A DNA stretch of 64,000 nucleotides from Platerodrilus igneus (lineage: Eukaryota; Arthropoda; Insecta; Coleoptera; Lycidae): assembly GCA_036346225.1 (NCBI GenBank), contig JARFIW010001088.1, forward strand, positions 2,046,001-2,110,000, written 5' to 3'. Below are positions 46,101 through 60,100 of this stretch, in pieces. Made by a program: the position numbers and the translations under genes. Under the pieces are notes generated by a model. It was not told the DNA's origin and did no database searches. It was given only the letters and a program-made list of their open reading frames with translations. Position 1 is the first letter of the stretch. Every line of letters begins with the position of its first letter.

Positions 46101-49100
46101 TAAATGATTTAACTCAGGAAGATCAAAATGAAATCAGTAGTGGTGATCAAAATTGTAACATGCATGATAAACCTGATGAAACAGCAATCAAGTTGCTTGT
46201 ATTGTCTCAAAAATGGAACATGTGACTGCCGTTCCTTAGAAAATGGCACAACTGTGAATGCAAAATAAGATACATCTATCTATTTACTATAAGTGTTCTC
46301 TGAAAAGCGAACAAGAATTGGGAAATGTTCGATTATTCTACGACAAAACAATGTAAGTTTTTGGAACAGCAAACAAATTATTTAACCAGTCAAAGTCCTA
46401 ATGACAGATTTCCATGAATCAAACATCAAGTGAGTAGTCAATAATAATTAACATCACCAGAAGATGCTGTAGAAGTGTTTAAACACGGAATTCTCATTGT
46501 ATCATCTTTCTAATAGAAAAATGCTTTGATGATTCGTTTATTCATATAAGAAAATTTATTCATCATAAAGAAAAATATTTTCAAAGGCAATACTAAATTT
46601 TAATTCTAAACATTTTTATCTGTCCCAGAATTTTAAAAGCAGTTCTCTTTTTTTTGCTAAGAATAGTAAATAATTGTTAAAGGAACCTGTAAAAACTAGA
46701 AGTCAAAAGTGCTTTCGAATAATATAAGTTACATTATGCTCTTGAACCCACATAAAAAACTGAAGTGTTTCACTTAAATGCTTGGAGAAAGTATGTAATG
46801 CTCGAAATTATTAAACAAATAATTCTGAGCACATACCACGAAGCTAAAATGGTATGTACTCTCAAAACAAAAAATGGCAAACTATTCAAAGGAATAAAAT
46901 GGAAACTTTTTAGAATTACTTCTTATAGCTGATGTTATGAAAAAGTGTAAAGTACCTGTGAGAAAACTACTTTTAGACAAGCACTTAAATCCCATTTACA
47001 GCATGTATATATTGCCCAACAGGTTTGAAGATATGTTACAATCGATGGAGCTTGTTGCTCTTCGGGATAAATATGGCTCTGGAACTGAAATGAACTAAAT
47101 TTAGTAATGCACACGGTTCAAGACCTAATATAATATATAACATTAGTTCTAACAATCTAATCGTCTACAATTTTTTTACTAGAGTGAAGTTGTTTAAAAA
47201 ATTATTATCTGTTAGAATAACTGCTGTTACACCAAAAAAAAGAGGGTTGTCCAAAGCTATGCAAACAGATTCAAATAGAGACCTATAGTCGGGGCCATGA
47301 AAGAAAACCATTGATCAAGTGACTATTACTTGAATCTAGAATACACGTATATAAATTCAAAAATGTACCAATTTCCTAACAAGTATAATAAAGATAGCAG
47401 GTAAATGATGTGTGTTACTTCAACAATACTCATACATAATTACCTTGTACTGCATAGAAATAAAGCAATCCTGGTATTATACGTTGAAACTTGTTTCATA
47501 TATACAAACGTTTAACTGGCTAAAGTCGTATTCTAAATTTGGTAGTAACAATGATATAGCCCCTCTTCTATCCTACTATAACCCTACGTTTGCCGTCTTT
47601 TACACACCTCATTTTTACATATTTCATTATATTCATCGTCAATTTATCGAAAAACAGCTCTTATTAGAACTCAATATTGCAAAATGCCAGCCAAAGGTAC
47701 AACTTTGGGGGCACAAGCTCAACATTGGTGTTGAACTTATTGGCATATTTCGAACAAGAAAAGCTGAATGGGAATCGTTAAATTTCAGTACAGGCAGTAC
47801 AAGAGGTAAACATTTTTTACATAACAAATTGTATTTTAATAAAAACTTTAAAGTGTTCCGTGTATATTGTAAATAATTTACAGCTAAATTTATTTTCCGT
47901 TGAGTTTGTTGCTTATTTACGTCCGCTTCGGCTTATTTAAATTTGTTGCTGTCAAATTCCATGTTTTACTTCAAGCACGTGCCTACAAGTGCCGCGAGTG
48001 GTAAACTTTACTATCCGCATGTGCAAGACATTGTATTAACTTGGAAAACACACAAAGCAAGTCAGTATCGATTTGTCGTTCTTGAAGGCGGTATCACTGC
48101 TTACATGGTCTACGTAGAACCATTAATTATAAGAACCGCTTTCCTTCAGAACAACCGCTATCGAAACAAATGTGCTTTGCTACACCCGCCAAAAGAAGAG
48201 TAGTTTTTTGTTTCCTGTAAAAGAAGGACAGATTCTACAGTTTTGTTTACATCGATTTTCCGTTGGCAGGGCTGCATAAACAACAGGTGAGTGTTTGAAG
48301 TAATTGTTTGATCTGGTTAAAATCATTAATTATATGTTGCCTGTTAATTATCACTTTTCTGTCGTATACATGTCCACTTTTCTTTACCACAGAGCTATTC
48401 GAAATTATAGCAAAATTTTACAGTAAGCAATAGTGTAATGTTCGTTATTTGCAGAAAAGCATGTAACTGTCTAACCATTGAATGTTGAACTTTGAGAAAA
48501 TAATATTACATTAAGCACTACCAGTTTGAAATGGGTATTGCTTCAGATTGGATTCAAATTCAAAATAGAAGGGGTTTGTTGGAAAAACCAAATAAGACTT
48601 AATTCAAGAATTAAATTTATAAGGGCATATAAAGACAATATATATTACAGTACACAATTATAAGTCGTTTTTGTGAACGAAACTTGGCTCTTTTCAAAAC
48701 GAAACCCAATAAGATTATGGCACGATGATAATGTTAGACAAGGGTATGGTAGAAAACATTTCTGATAGTTCATACCGGATCAAAGGAAGGTTTTGTGAAA
48801 AGTGCTTATTTGTTGTTTGCTTCCAAATCGAATGGTGAAATGAATGGAGATAAGTTATTACAGTGGGTTGCTAAAAAGTTAATAAACAATTTAGAAGAAC
48901 CATCATTAATCATGTTAGATAGTGTAAATCGAACCAGTCGTTTTCGAGAAATTAAAGAAAAACCATTGATTTAATATAACATTATCTATCATGTTAGCCT
49001 TGACTTTGACATTACTGTGACAATTTATTTAGAAAACTTCCTTATTAATTTAGTCATCTTGTGTGCAATTTTTCATACTTCTTTAACACAAGGGTTACTT

Positions 49101-52100
49101 TAAGATTATAAAATGGATTACTAAATTTGTTACATGCCGCCACCATAGACATAGTCGTTTGTACAGTACTTTATTCAAGTATCTATTTGTATAGATTTCG
49201 CTCTTTATATTCAAATACGAAAGGTCGTATATGATACATTATTATAGAGACTGTGTACTTCAACAAGTTATTCAAACCATCTTCGCTGCAAATTTGAAAG
49301 TTTGTTATAATTGGTTGTAGTCCGTATCTTGTTAAATAAAACCGTATTAATACACATTGTATTGCTTTACTTACATTATGTGATTGCATTCAGTTTTATC
49401 AATAGATAAAGACTTGTTGAGAATTCTCCACACACCTGTTTTGATAACGTGTTGAATTAGACTTTACTTGTGATGAAAGAACATTCTAATACTTTTGCTA
49501 AAGCTATATAACGAACAATATTTATGTTCTACAAAAGCAAATTCCTTGTTCGCCGTGGTCTTACTATAGGTGTTTTCTGTCGGATTAGCACATGGTGAAG
49601 TTGACGCTGTGAGTGTCTTTGAGGCGATAATCTTCTTATGTGGCAAGCTAATTTGCAGTTTACAAATTCTAAATTTATTTGTGCATTCCTTAATTCGTAC
49701 CGTTGTAACAATTTTTTTGACGCCTATAAAAGCATATAATTTTAATTATTTTATTCACTGCAATGTTTATTCAAAAAATAATTAATTTCACAATATTAAT
49801 AAATATTCCGATTTGGATCGTATTGCCCAATCGTGAGTTTATTATTTAAAAATTCAGTTCGTTAATCGATGGTTGTTTGAACTGTACCTCCAAGGTCAGA
49901 CGAAATTTATGCATCTTGCCCATTCTGTCGACAGCAGAATCAGTCGTGCTCAGCGTTAGCTACGATAAAGAAGCACCATCAAGAAGCTCAGAAAGATCCA
50001 AGCCAGCAAGTTACACATCTCCATAAACGTGGCAGTACCTTCAAGTGCTAAATGCACTTGATTTTGTTCCGTTTCTGATAACGGTAAGCAAGCCAAATTA
50101 ACAATTAAGGTAAACTAAATGATTTTATTTTAGCGCTCACTTATCACATCATATCCTCACCTCATCACGTTTCTATTTTTTTTACTTTATCAAGATATAA
50201 TCTCGTTTTAATATAAATTAAAGGAGAAACAAAAAGGATGCCCTTTTTAATAGCTCATTTTATTACTTTATTGGAATAATCCATTCTATGGATTTATTTT
50301 GTTGATCGATTTATTTGGATGAATTACTCCACAAGTTCACAAAAATGTTTTCCTATAATAGTCCAGTTTAATGCTCTGTTACGCTTTTAATTCGTTATCA
50401 GCTCAAAGGAAGAAGCTCAAATTTACGTTTTCGCAATATGCGGAAGTGGAACGTCTTGTGACATCACTTGTTTGTTCAAGAACCGCAAGCTAAGACATGT
50501 GGTAGCAGCAAGGTATCTTTTTTGTAATGACGTTGCAACGTACAACCAGATAGAAAGATAAGCGTTTAGCCTAAGGACACGCCTGTCAGCAGCTGCTTCT
50601 AAATAACCTGACAACGAAACTAATACTTGATATTTAAAATGGTAACGTTGTACTAAAATTAGATTACAAAGAAATTGAGAGAATTTTCTGTTCAGATTTC
50701 ATTATAACATATAAATTATTGCTTACGTTAGAACTTACTACAAAATTATTTAAAATTATTGATTTACTTATTTAACCTAGAAAAGGTATCTTAATTCAAG
50801 TTCAGTAATATAGAAATTAATGACGAAAATTAATCTTATTTGGCATTGAGTTTATGATAAATATCTGTCAACCAAGGTAAGCAGATCTATGTATTTTGGG
50901 TATAAAAATTATACGGTTATGTTTAATTCTTTGTTGACATTATTAAAATTAGTATATTTACATATCAGAGTCTAAAACTTTAGACCACGTCCTTATTGTA
51001 CATTTTTGTATATGAATTTTACAACAGAAAAAAAGTAAATTTAATTGAAGAACCATCACTTGATTTCTTGGAACAACTGTTTTATTTTGGACAAGTGCGT
51101 CCAAAGGTAGAGAAAAATAAGTTAAAAGAGAATATATCCCCTTTTATGAAGAATAAAGTTATTGGCTGTGACTCAATAAAGAAGTACTAAACAGTGCTTT
51201 CAAGAAGCTTGATATTTAAATTTCCTTTTGCTATCGATGTTTAAATTATAGGTATTAATAACGACTCTTTTTCTCTTTACTGTATAAGGTAGCAAGAGTG
51301 CATCTCTTGCATCCTTCGTTATTCTAATAACAATGTTTTCTTTCAGATCCTGCGTTTTCGCAGTTAAAGCAATTTTCCCCTGAGGATTTCCAAGTTCTCC
51401 CTTAAGGTAACCTGTACTTCATCAATTCTAGAACTTGGTGGCACCCCCTTTTTGCACCCCCTATTTTTATTTGCGAGTTAGTATACAAAACAATATTTTT
51501 GTTGTGAAACCCATGACCACTCCTCATAAGCTCTACCCGAGGAATAGACCCCTAGCTTAGTCGGAAGACTGTCAATGGCCCTTTTCTTAAGGGTATCGAG
51601 TAACGATATATAGTAGAAAATATCGCTACACCAATGTTTCACCACAGTATATATGGTTGATATTCACTGGGTCCAGCTGTCCGTCTTATCGATGCATGCA
51701 GTGAAGCCATCTTATAAGTCCATCTGGTGAATCCTACCTATACTACCACTTTTATTTTAACCTTGTAGTCTACGCGACAGGCTTCTGCCTATTTATAGTC
51801 AATACAGGGAGAATTTATTTATCTTGCTAACTCATAAATTAAGGGGTAAATATAATTAAACCTATTCCAAGGGAATCGTCTTATCGCACAACGCTACGAA
51901 ACGAGTGCTATCTAGGATTGGTCCACAAATTTTAGTATATGGTTTCTATACTTGAACAAATTGTATACCGTTCATTCTAGTGATACTTGCCAAGTCTGTG
52001 GTTATCTTCTTGGTTCAACTTTCCATTAGTATTGGTAAAATATTACATAAAAATTTCATGTACTTATTCTACAAAGGCATATTCGTATATGTAAATAGTT

Positions 52101-52218
52101 AGTATTAGTTTTAACTTTGAATTACAGCCCTTTGGCGCATGGGGAGAACGTTTTCCTTTGGTGACCAAAAAATTGCCATATATTTTGATGACTTTAATTG
52201 TACTATTCTTCTGTGACT

Positions 52219-52272
<54 letters not shown>

Positions 52273-55200
52273 TGACTTATTTTTTATTACTTTACTGAGT
52301 AGTAGGAGTAATGTCCTACATGATTATTAAGTTTATTTTATTTCAGATATTTATCACAATATGACTTTTCTTACAATCGCGCACCGGAGGTTGTCGCTCG
52401 TCTCCTACGACCCACTCCTACTCTCCCACTGAGCCCGGTACCTGTTGTTTCTGTCGATTGTATTATGAATTACGTAACATACTATTGAAGAAAAGATAAG
52501 TTAAATGGTACTATTCTGAAAATTCAATACGGAATATCAGAGATTTTACAAGTATAATAGACAATTTTATTTCTACAGGGAGTGTAAATAAACCATGTAA
52601 GTGTCAGGTTAAACGACCTACCTCTACAAAATTTTCAAATAATTATGAGTGTTGTGGAAAACAAAAACAATAGTGTACCATTCAAATCTCTTAAATATAG
52701 TAGGCAGTAAGAATTTTATGAAAAAGATAAATTTAAAAGAATGCAGTTTTGTGAGATAATGATAATTTAATAAATTATGATAGTGTTAATTTTCAACCCA
52801 TAGACTACACAACCAACAAAATTCTAGATATTGGAGAACAGAAAATTTGAACCTATAGGTTGAAACAAAATCTTAGTATCGTAAGACTGAAGACATACCA
52901 ACACGCAAACGTTACCTTAAATTACTTCACGTAGAAGTCTAACCAGTTGTTTCGACTTTAAATTTAGAAGAGGCAAGATGGTATCAACACAACGAATGTC
53001 CGGCACACGATAACGTTGATGTACGCAATTTTTGGACCAAATATTCAAAGAACATTGGATAGGCAGCGGTGGTACTGTACATTGACCATATGAACGGGAA
53101 AATTTTACAGCAACCCACTTATCAGTGAGCAATTCTCAAGTGTTTGACTTATTAAAGAAATCACTAAAACAATATCAATTCCATTCAAACATGGATAAAG
53201 TTTGACATTAAAAATTGTTATACAAACAGCCACAAGAATTTCAGTAGCACAGAATCTACAGTGTAACAATGTAACTAATGCATTAATGTTCTTTTAAATT
53301 CACAAATTAAAAAGTAGTTTACAGCGTCTAAACATGTTGCTATTGAACAATCATCGTAATTATATTTTGATAGTGAATATCGAGCCACCTAAGAAGTACA
53401 CAATTTTTCAACACAATAGACGATTGTAGCTAATAATTTGAATCAACTTACATAGTCAAAATAAAAATAAATGATATTAAAAATTGAATAATAATAGTAA
53501 AGTAATTATTAAAATCCATAACTGACCTGTACTATTCTGTCGTTCCAATTTTACAAACTCTTCAGCCATTCTATTCAACCTATCATCAATATCATTATGT
53601 CTTATTATTTCTGGACTAGATGCACGGATTATTTCAGTGGTAGGAGTGGAGCCTTTACGAGCTTCTGCTATAAGTCTCCTTGCTCGTTCACGTAAGTGAG
53701 CCTGTCGTTCCTCTTCTGACAGTCCCTACAATATTCTTTGTAAAATATTTGCCAAGTAATAATTTTATCAATATTAAATATTTTGATATTTAACCATATT
53801 CACGCAAAAAACTTGAAAAATTTCTAAACCACATTTCTTACAAAACACAGTTTTTCTTGAGACTTTAAAAGATTTCATTATCGGTAGTAAGTAAAGAATT
53901 TTAACATACAACCAAAATTAACTATAACAAAAAGATATATTGATTTAAGTTTTCTGTTAGGCAGTGCAGATACTGCTTTATTGGAAAAATAAGTAGGTAT
54001 ACGCCCTAAACCCGCCCACCTGTTTTATATGCACTACTTATTTTTGAAATCTTGGATATATAGATGTTATCATTACCCTATAATTTGACTGAAACACAAA
54101 GGGTAGATCACCTTTTTGGCAAATCGACAATAATGTGTTATGCAATAAGTGAATTAACCTGTAACATGCGTTTTATTTATTGGATAACCAGTTTCCATTT
54201 TCTCCTATTTAACAAATCTATAATTTGTTGTATCAAAAATAACTAACTCTTGTTTCTTGGATCTGGGCAGGTTATAAATTATGAGTTACATTCTAGGTTT
54301 AGAATAATCTAATAAATGTAAATATGATAAGCTCGTCTCGTGAATTTTTTAATGCGCTGGAGAAAAGGATGTGGAAGTTTATTGTACCTCGATATTTCGG
54401 CTGGGATTTACAGATTTCACTTTGGTACTGAGATTAAGCTAAAGCGATTGTGTTTCGGTCTTAATTATCATCCCCACCTCTCTTTACCTTATCCTTTTAG
54501 GAATTGGAAGATCCATGTGACGAAAGTCTGATGAGAACCCGGACTACGGCTTTGCGAGAACGACTCCTTCGCCGAAAAATGAAAGTGTAAGCAAAAACCT
54601 GTTATAACCTTGGTAAAGAAATGTGCATGTCTAAATAATAAAATCTAGTATGTAAGAGTTAAGAAGTTATTTACAATATAGCACTCAATATCCAAATCCA
54701 GGTTGTAGCAATTGGTGCCTAACTTATGGGCAAATTTTCTATGATATAATATGGTTTATTAATTAGTAAATGTCAATGTTGGCTCTTTCTTTCTCTGTAT
54801 TAATTAATGAGTTTTTACCAATTGCATCATGCACGGCTATACTAATTTGAATTGTATGTAGTGTATTCTTTGTGTCGGTGTTGTAACTATTTTGTAAACT
54901 AAAAAATTTCAATTATATTACCGAATAAAAAAACATCTTTCAATTTCGTATTTAAACTATACTGTTCCTTTGTTATAAAGCTTCCATAGGTCTTGATACT
55001 AGAATATATTGCTCGCGACTTCTAGTGGTTCACTTGTGTATTATGCCAAGTAACTTTGCTTAATAGCTTTAAAATAACAGGGAATGCAATTTTCTTGTAC
55101 TTGGATACGTTTTTCAAAGTAATAATTAATGTCTATTTGAAAAAAAAACTTAAAAATTATATACCAAAAAACACGTTTAACAGGTAACCTATAAATAAAT

Positions 55201-57114
55201 TATTTTCACAATTAGACCTGCATACAGTGATTTATTTTGAAACACCGCCATATTTATTTTACCATTTTTTTATATAAATGACTTGGATTTCTTTAATTTG
55301 CCTTTGTCGAATAAAAACCTTTTTTGTATTAAAGTATACCTGTCGGCATTATTTCCCTAGCATAAATGTATTTATACTCATAATTTTCAAAGAGTCCATG
55401 AAATATTTACCATACAAATAATTTTTGCTTTCATTTAAGATTTCGACGTTTAAAAATCGTTCTTTTCTCGTTTGAACTAAATTTTTTTTATTTAAATAGA
55501 CTTGTGTAAAATCCCCCGTTGAACATTTCCTTTACCTAATTATTAACCTTCTTTTGATAACATTTGTTCGCTGATCTTTTAGAGATTTTTTCCCTAAATT
55601 AAATTTAAACTTATAGAAGAACTTATTTACACTTAAAAACGAAAGAAGTTTGTGTTGAACCTAAAAAATTTTCGGTTAAATTACCTTCGAAGTTTGTCTA
55701 TGTAAAGTAAGACGGGTTGTCAGTCGACTTATCTACAAATTTGAAGATCTTTATGCTAAACCACAAGACAAGCAATAAAAAAAGATCTAAAATCTTTTGC
55801 CGATAATTTCCCCTTCACAATAATTAATACTTGTTATCTACCTTCTTAAATATATATCTCGTATTATAACAATTTAGTATTTCTTTATTTTTGATAATTG
55901 TATATAATTTTTATTGTTCCTATAACATTGATTTTTCATCTATACAATTTACCTTTAATCCTTTATTTTCAACCGCTTTTATATTCAAGGTATCTTCACT
56001 AATTCTTATATTTTCTTGATTACCATTCCTCCACACCCACCCACCCCCCCTCAATTTACGATTGATATATCTTTGACTTGAATGACTCCAATCTTTAGAA
56101 TTTGTCAAAGCTGATGTTGAGACGATGCTTTTCAAATAGGGTAAACATGGTGGTTGACAACTGTGCTTATGTTAGAAAAATTCAATATTCGCAGCTGCAA
56201 AGACGGGTAATTTCTATTTCTTGTATTTTCATTCTGAAGTTTTCACTCATTTTCCTATTCCGTCTCCCTCTCATCCCTCCTTTATTTCTAACTTGGAAAT
56301 CTCAATTGCATTTTTTTCTTTTTTTTTTGTTTTACATATGGGTGAGACGCTATTGCTTTTTTATATACCTCTTTTGATTATGGTGGTGTGAATTTACCGC
56401 ATATATATTTCACTTAATAATTTTTGATGTCTTTAGGTTGAGTGTGCCTATGCTAGAATTTGCAGACACAAAAATAGGCGGCATAAATGTACCTGAAATG
56501 TGCTCAAAGTAAAATGAATATCACCGCCAACTTCCATGATAGTATTTTATTCATATTTTGGTTTAGGTTTATTTCCTTATTTATGTAACGGAAACCCCCA
56601 TTTGTAGACATTTCTATTCATTACTCGATTTTAATGTAATGTCAACAGTACTTTTATAATTGTCGTTTTCATTTACAATTGCCGGAACAACTTTCATCAT
56701 TGTGATTCTTTGTTCCAAATCAGGTTAACTTATTGAAGAACATAAAAAACAGTCAAGCTCGATATTTCTTAATGAAGACTGCTTATTACAAAAGAAAAAT
56801 TTCTTGAAAGTAATTCTCCAAAACAGCAAATTTTTATATTTAAAACAATTTGCTCAAAGTGGCCATTCATTTAGCAATCTAATGAATACAAACGTTTATC
56901 CTTTTGCTCCTACTAAAAATGAGAGAATTACATGATCTTACTGGTGATTATTATAATTATTCTCATCATTCTGGAACCTTAGTAACTCAAACTAAATTCG
57001 ATATAAACAATACATGTTCCTTTTCTAGAAAAGCCTATATATAATTATCCCCTGTGCTTACAATATAAGCATCTCCTATGGCAAAATATGTTAGTTTAAA
57101 CGCTTTCATTCAAA

Positions 57115-57171
<57 letters not shown>

Positions 57172-60100
57172 ATTTCACTGTCTTTTCTGCTACACATCCA
57201 AGAGAAAGAATGTTCCAACTACTCAACGCATCAACATATTTTCGTGCATGTCCACAAAGTCTGTGTACTTAAAACCCTGAGCTCACTCCTAATACCTTTA
57301 AAATACAGTTACTATGCATTTATGGTTTATTCTTCAATGTTTATTTACATATAGACATGCATTTCCAAATTGTGGCGACAATTGTGTGGAAACTTTTCCG
57401 AGTTAAAGGAAGCACAATCACATCTGACTGTAAACCAAAACAAGATATCAATGGCTTAAATGCATAATGCCGTAACCAAAGTAATTTTAAATTTTGTATT
57501 TTATCACTATTACATTTCAACAATACAACGATTTATTCGAGCAAAATGCCATATTCAATTCTTCTCATTAAGTTTTACATCAATCAACAAAATGAATTGC
57601 TGTGTTAATGCCCTTCTACACTTGATTAAATGTATTGTCATAAATCGTTACCTTGTTATTGATATTTGCACAATAAAATTCACATGTGCCTAAGGATACA
57701 TATTTTTAAATGAATCAACCAAGAATTCCTATTATTTTATAGAGGTGAATTCAAAATTGCATTGCTTAAAATAAATCTATTCGCTGTTCTTAGAAGTAGC
57801 TAAAATCTGTTAAGCCGGACACAATTTTTATATATATGCTACTTAGCTACACAACAGCAAATATACACAAGATGAATTAGTAGAAATGTTTTGCATTGAG
57901 TAATAATTATAATTTCGTGCTTAGAACAAGTTTATAAATAATAATTTTGTTCAAGTTTTCAATTGTTAATTTAGCTTGATTTATAACGAAATTCTGGTTT
58001 GGAATTAAATAAATTTGTAAAAATCAAGGTTTCGACATAACTACTAAATTTTAGATTTATTAAAATGTAGCTAAGGCTAAGCACTTTCTGTAACAATGCT
58101 TTTTCCAACATAGCCAATCTGCTAAAAGTATAGCTCTTTAAACCACCAGTAAAAAGTAAGGGAAATAAAGAAAACAATAATCCTCTTAACTGATCTCCTA
58201 TATCATTAAATCGTTCAATAGAAACTGATATATGATATTCCAAACATTTCTGAGGCTGGTAAAATCCTTAACTGTAATATGTAGCCTGTTAAAAAATTCT
58301 TTCGCTCTCTTCAACTGTTCCATATTATTATTTTAAGTTCACCTAACTATTATTCCTAGTAGTCTATTTATCATCAGGTATCTGTGTTATTAAGATTCCT
58401 TCATTTCTTTGTGTTGATCAATCACAGATCTGAATTGTCCTTGTATTTCGAAACTAGTTGTCTGTTAAGAACCCGTTGTTGACATAATCAGCCACAATTG
58501 ACTTTGAAATTTAAAATTAACAAAGTAGCCTGGTGACCTTGGCACAACATGCTGTAGGAATCATACAAATTTGTTTTGATCACTTTTTAAATTGTTTTGG
58601 GAAATGTGTTTCTTTTGTTCTCAACATGAGGCAAGTACGCTCTTTCTAGTCATATTCAGCATGGAATTTGAAAAATTCCATGTGGGGCTAGTATAGATGG
58701 TGTATGGAAATCGATTCTCGTTCTCTTTCAACATCTAGACATCAACAAGAATAGATTGTTCAACAATTCCGGTGATATATACTTGTTAAGTTACGGCTCA
58801 GTATCGGATTCATGAGATATCTCTGCTTGTTAGTATGTTCAATTTTGGATAACAGTTGTTGATGTTGATGGATATACATTGCGCTTGAAACTATATATGT
58901 ACTTTATTTTAAGTTTTTTCAAGCTTTATTCCAGAATTGATGGTAAGTGACTAATTTGTAGATTCTATCCTATCTAGTAAAGATTTATAAGGAACACTTA
59001 GGTGATTTACATTATGCAAGACACAGTTTAGCCGATTAACGAAAAGGAATTTATGAATTTCAGATAGTTAAAGAGCTTTTAGCATAAAAACACTAACAAA
59101 TTTAGATGCTTTAGTAGTTTACATCTAGTGTACTTATTTCAATGTAATATTAAATTAAGATGTAGAAATAAACAGGAAAGCGTCTAATACATTAAATACA
59201 AACGTTAATGACTATTGGGATCTTACACTCTTTGTATTAAATTCAGAAAAATTACAGATAGGCACGAGGGGAAATAACCATTCATAATAATATTTGTACA
59301 AATTCACAAGAGTTCAAAAATTAATGAATAATTTTGCCTGGCATTAGGTCAGTAATTCGAGCATAGGGAACAAAAATCAATATAAATTGCTGATTATTTT
59401 GCAAAAAGAAAAGTCCGTGACTGATTTCGCTGTTCATTGCAGCTCCTCAGATGGACACATCTCTTTTTGCAAAACAACCAAATTCTGAAATTATACACAA
59501 ATTAAGGTGTATTTATAATACAAAATGTTCTTCATGCAGGCTCTATATTCGAATATAATCAACTAACTACTTTGAGTAGGTAACAGGTCATTTGTTTTTT
59601 CCTTTTTCATCTTGTCTTTTGATTCGCTATTAAAATTTTGTTGGAGACTGGAAACAGTCACCAATAGTTAGTTAATTATATTCGAGTATAGAGGGCGCAT
59701 AAGGAACATTTTATATTATAAATACACCTTGTGTATAATTTCAGAACTAGGTTGATTGTTTTGCAAAAAGAGATGCGTCCGTCTGAGGAGCTGCAATGAA
59801 CAGCGAAACCGGTCACGGACTTTTCTTTTTGCAAAATAACCAACAAGTTATATTGATTTTTGTTCCCTATGCTCGAATTACTTTCCTTGTACCAGGCAAA
59901 ATTATTCATTAATATTTAATTGGAAATGTATTGCTTTCTGTTGACCAACTTCCTCGTTTAGCACTGGGTGCAGAATCTTCTTAGAAGGTCTGCTAGTGTT
60001 AAGTAAGTAACAGGTCATTTGTTTACTTCCAGAGTTCAAAGAACCGTAACAATGTGAGATACAGCTCAAGAAACCACAGACTAATAATACCATTATCAAA

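Noticed and set aside
47643..47816. Likeness of VELIGIFR to a SURF1 strand
   Set aside because: The rest of the block does not follow SURF1 and no other SURF1 motifs were found nearby.
49890..50050. Cys-rich frame reading CPFCRQQNQSC
   Set aside because: All three plus frames are open over the same G+C-richer patch, so the Cys pattern is not evidence of a zinc protein.
57115..57354. Open frames made of Ile-Tyr repeats at the (TA)n run
   Set aside because: They are translations of a microsatellite with no protein-like flanks.
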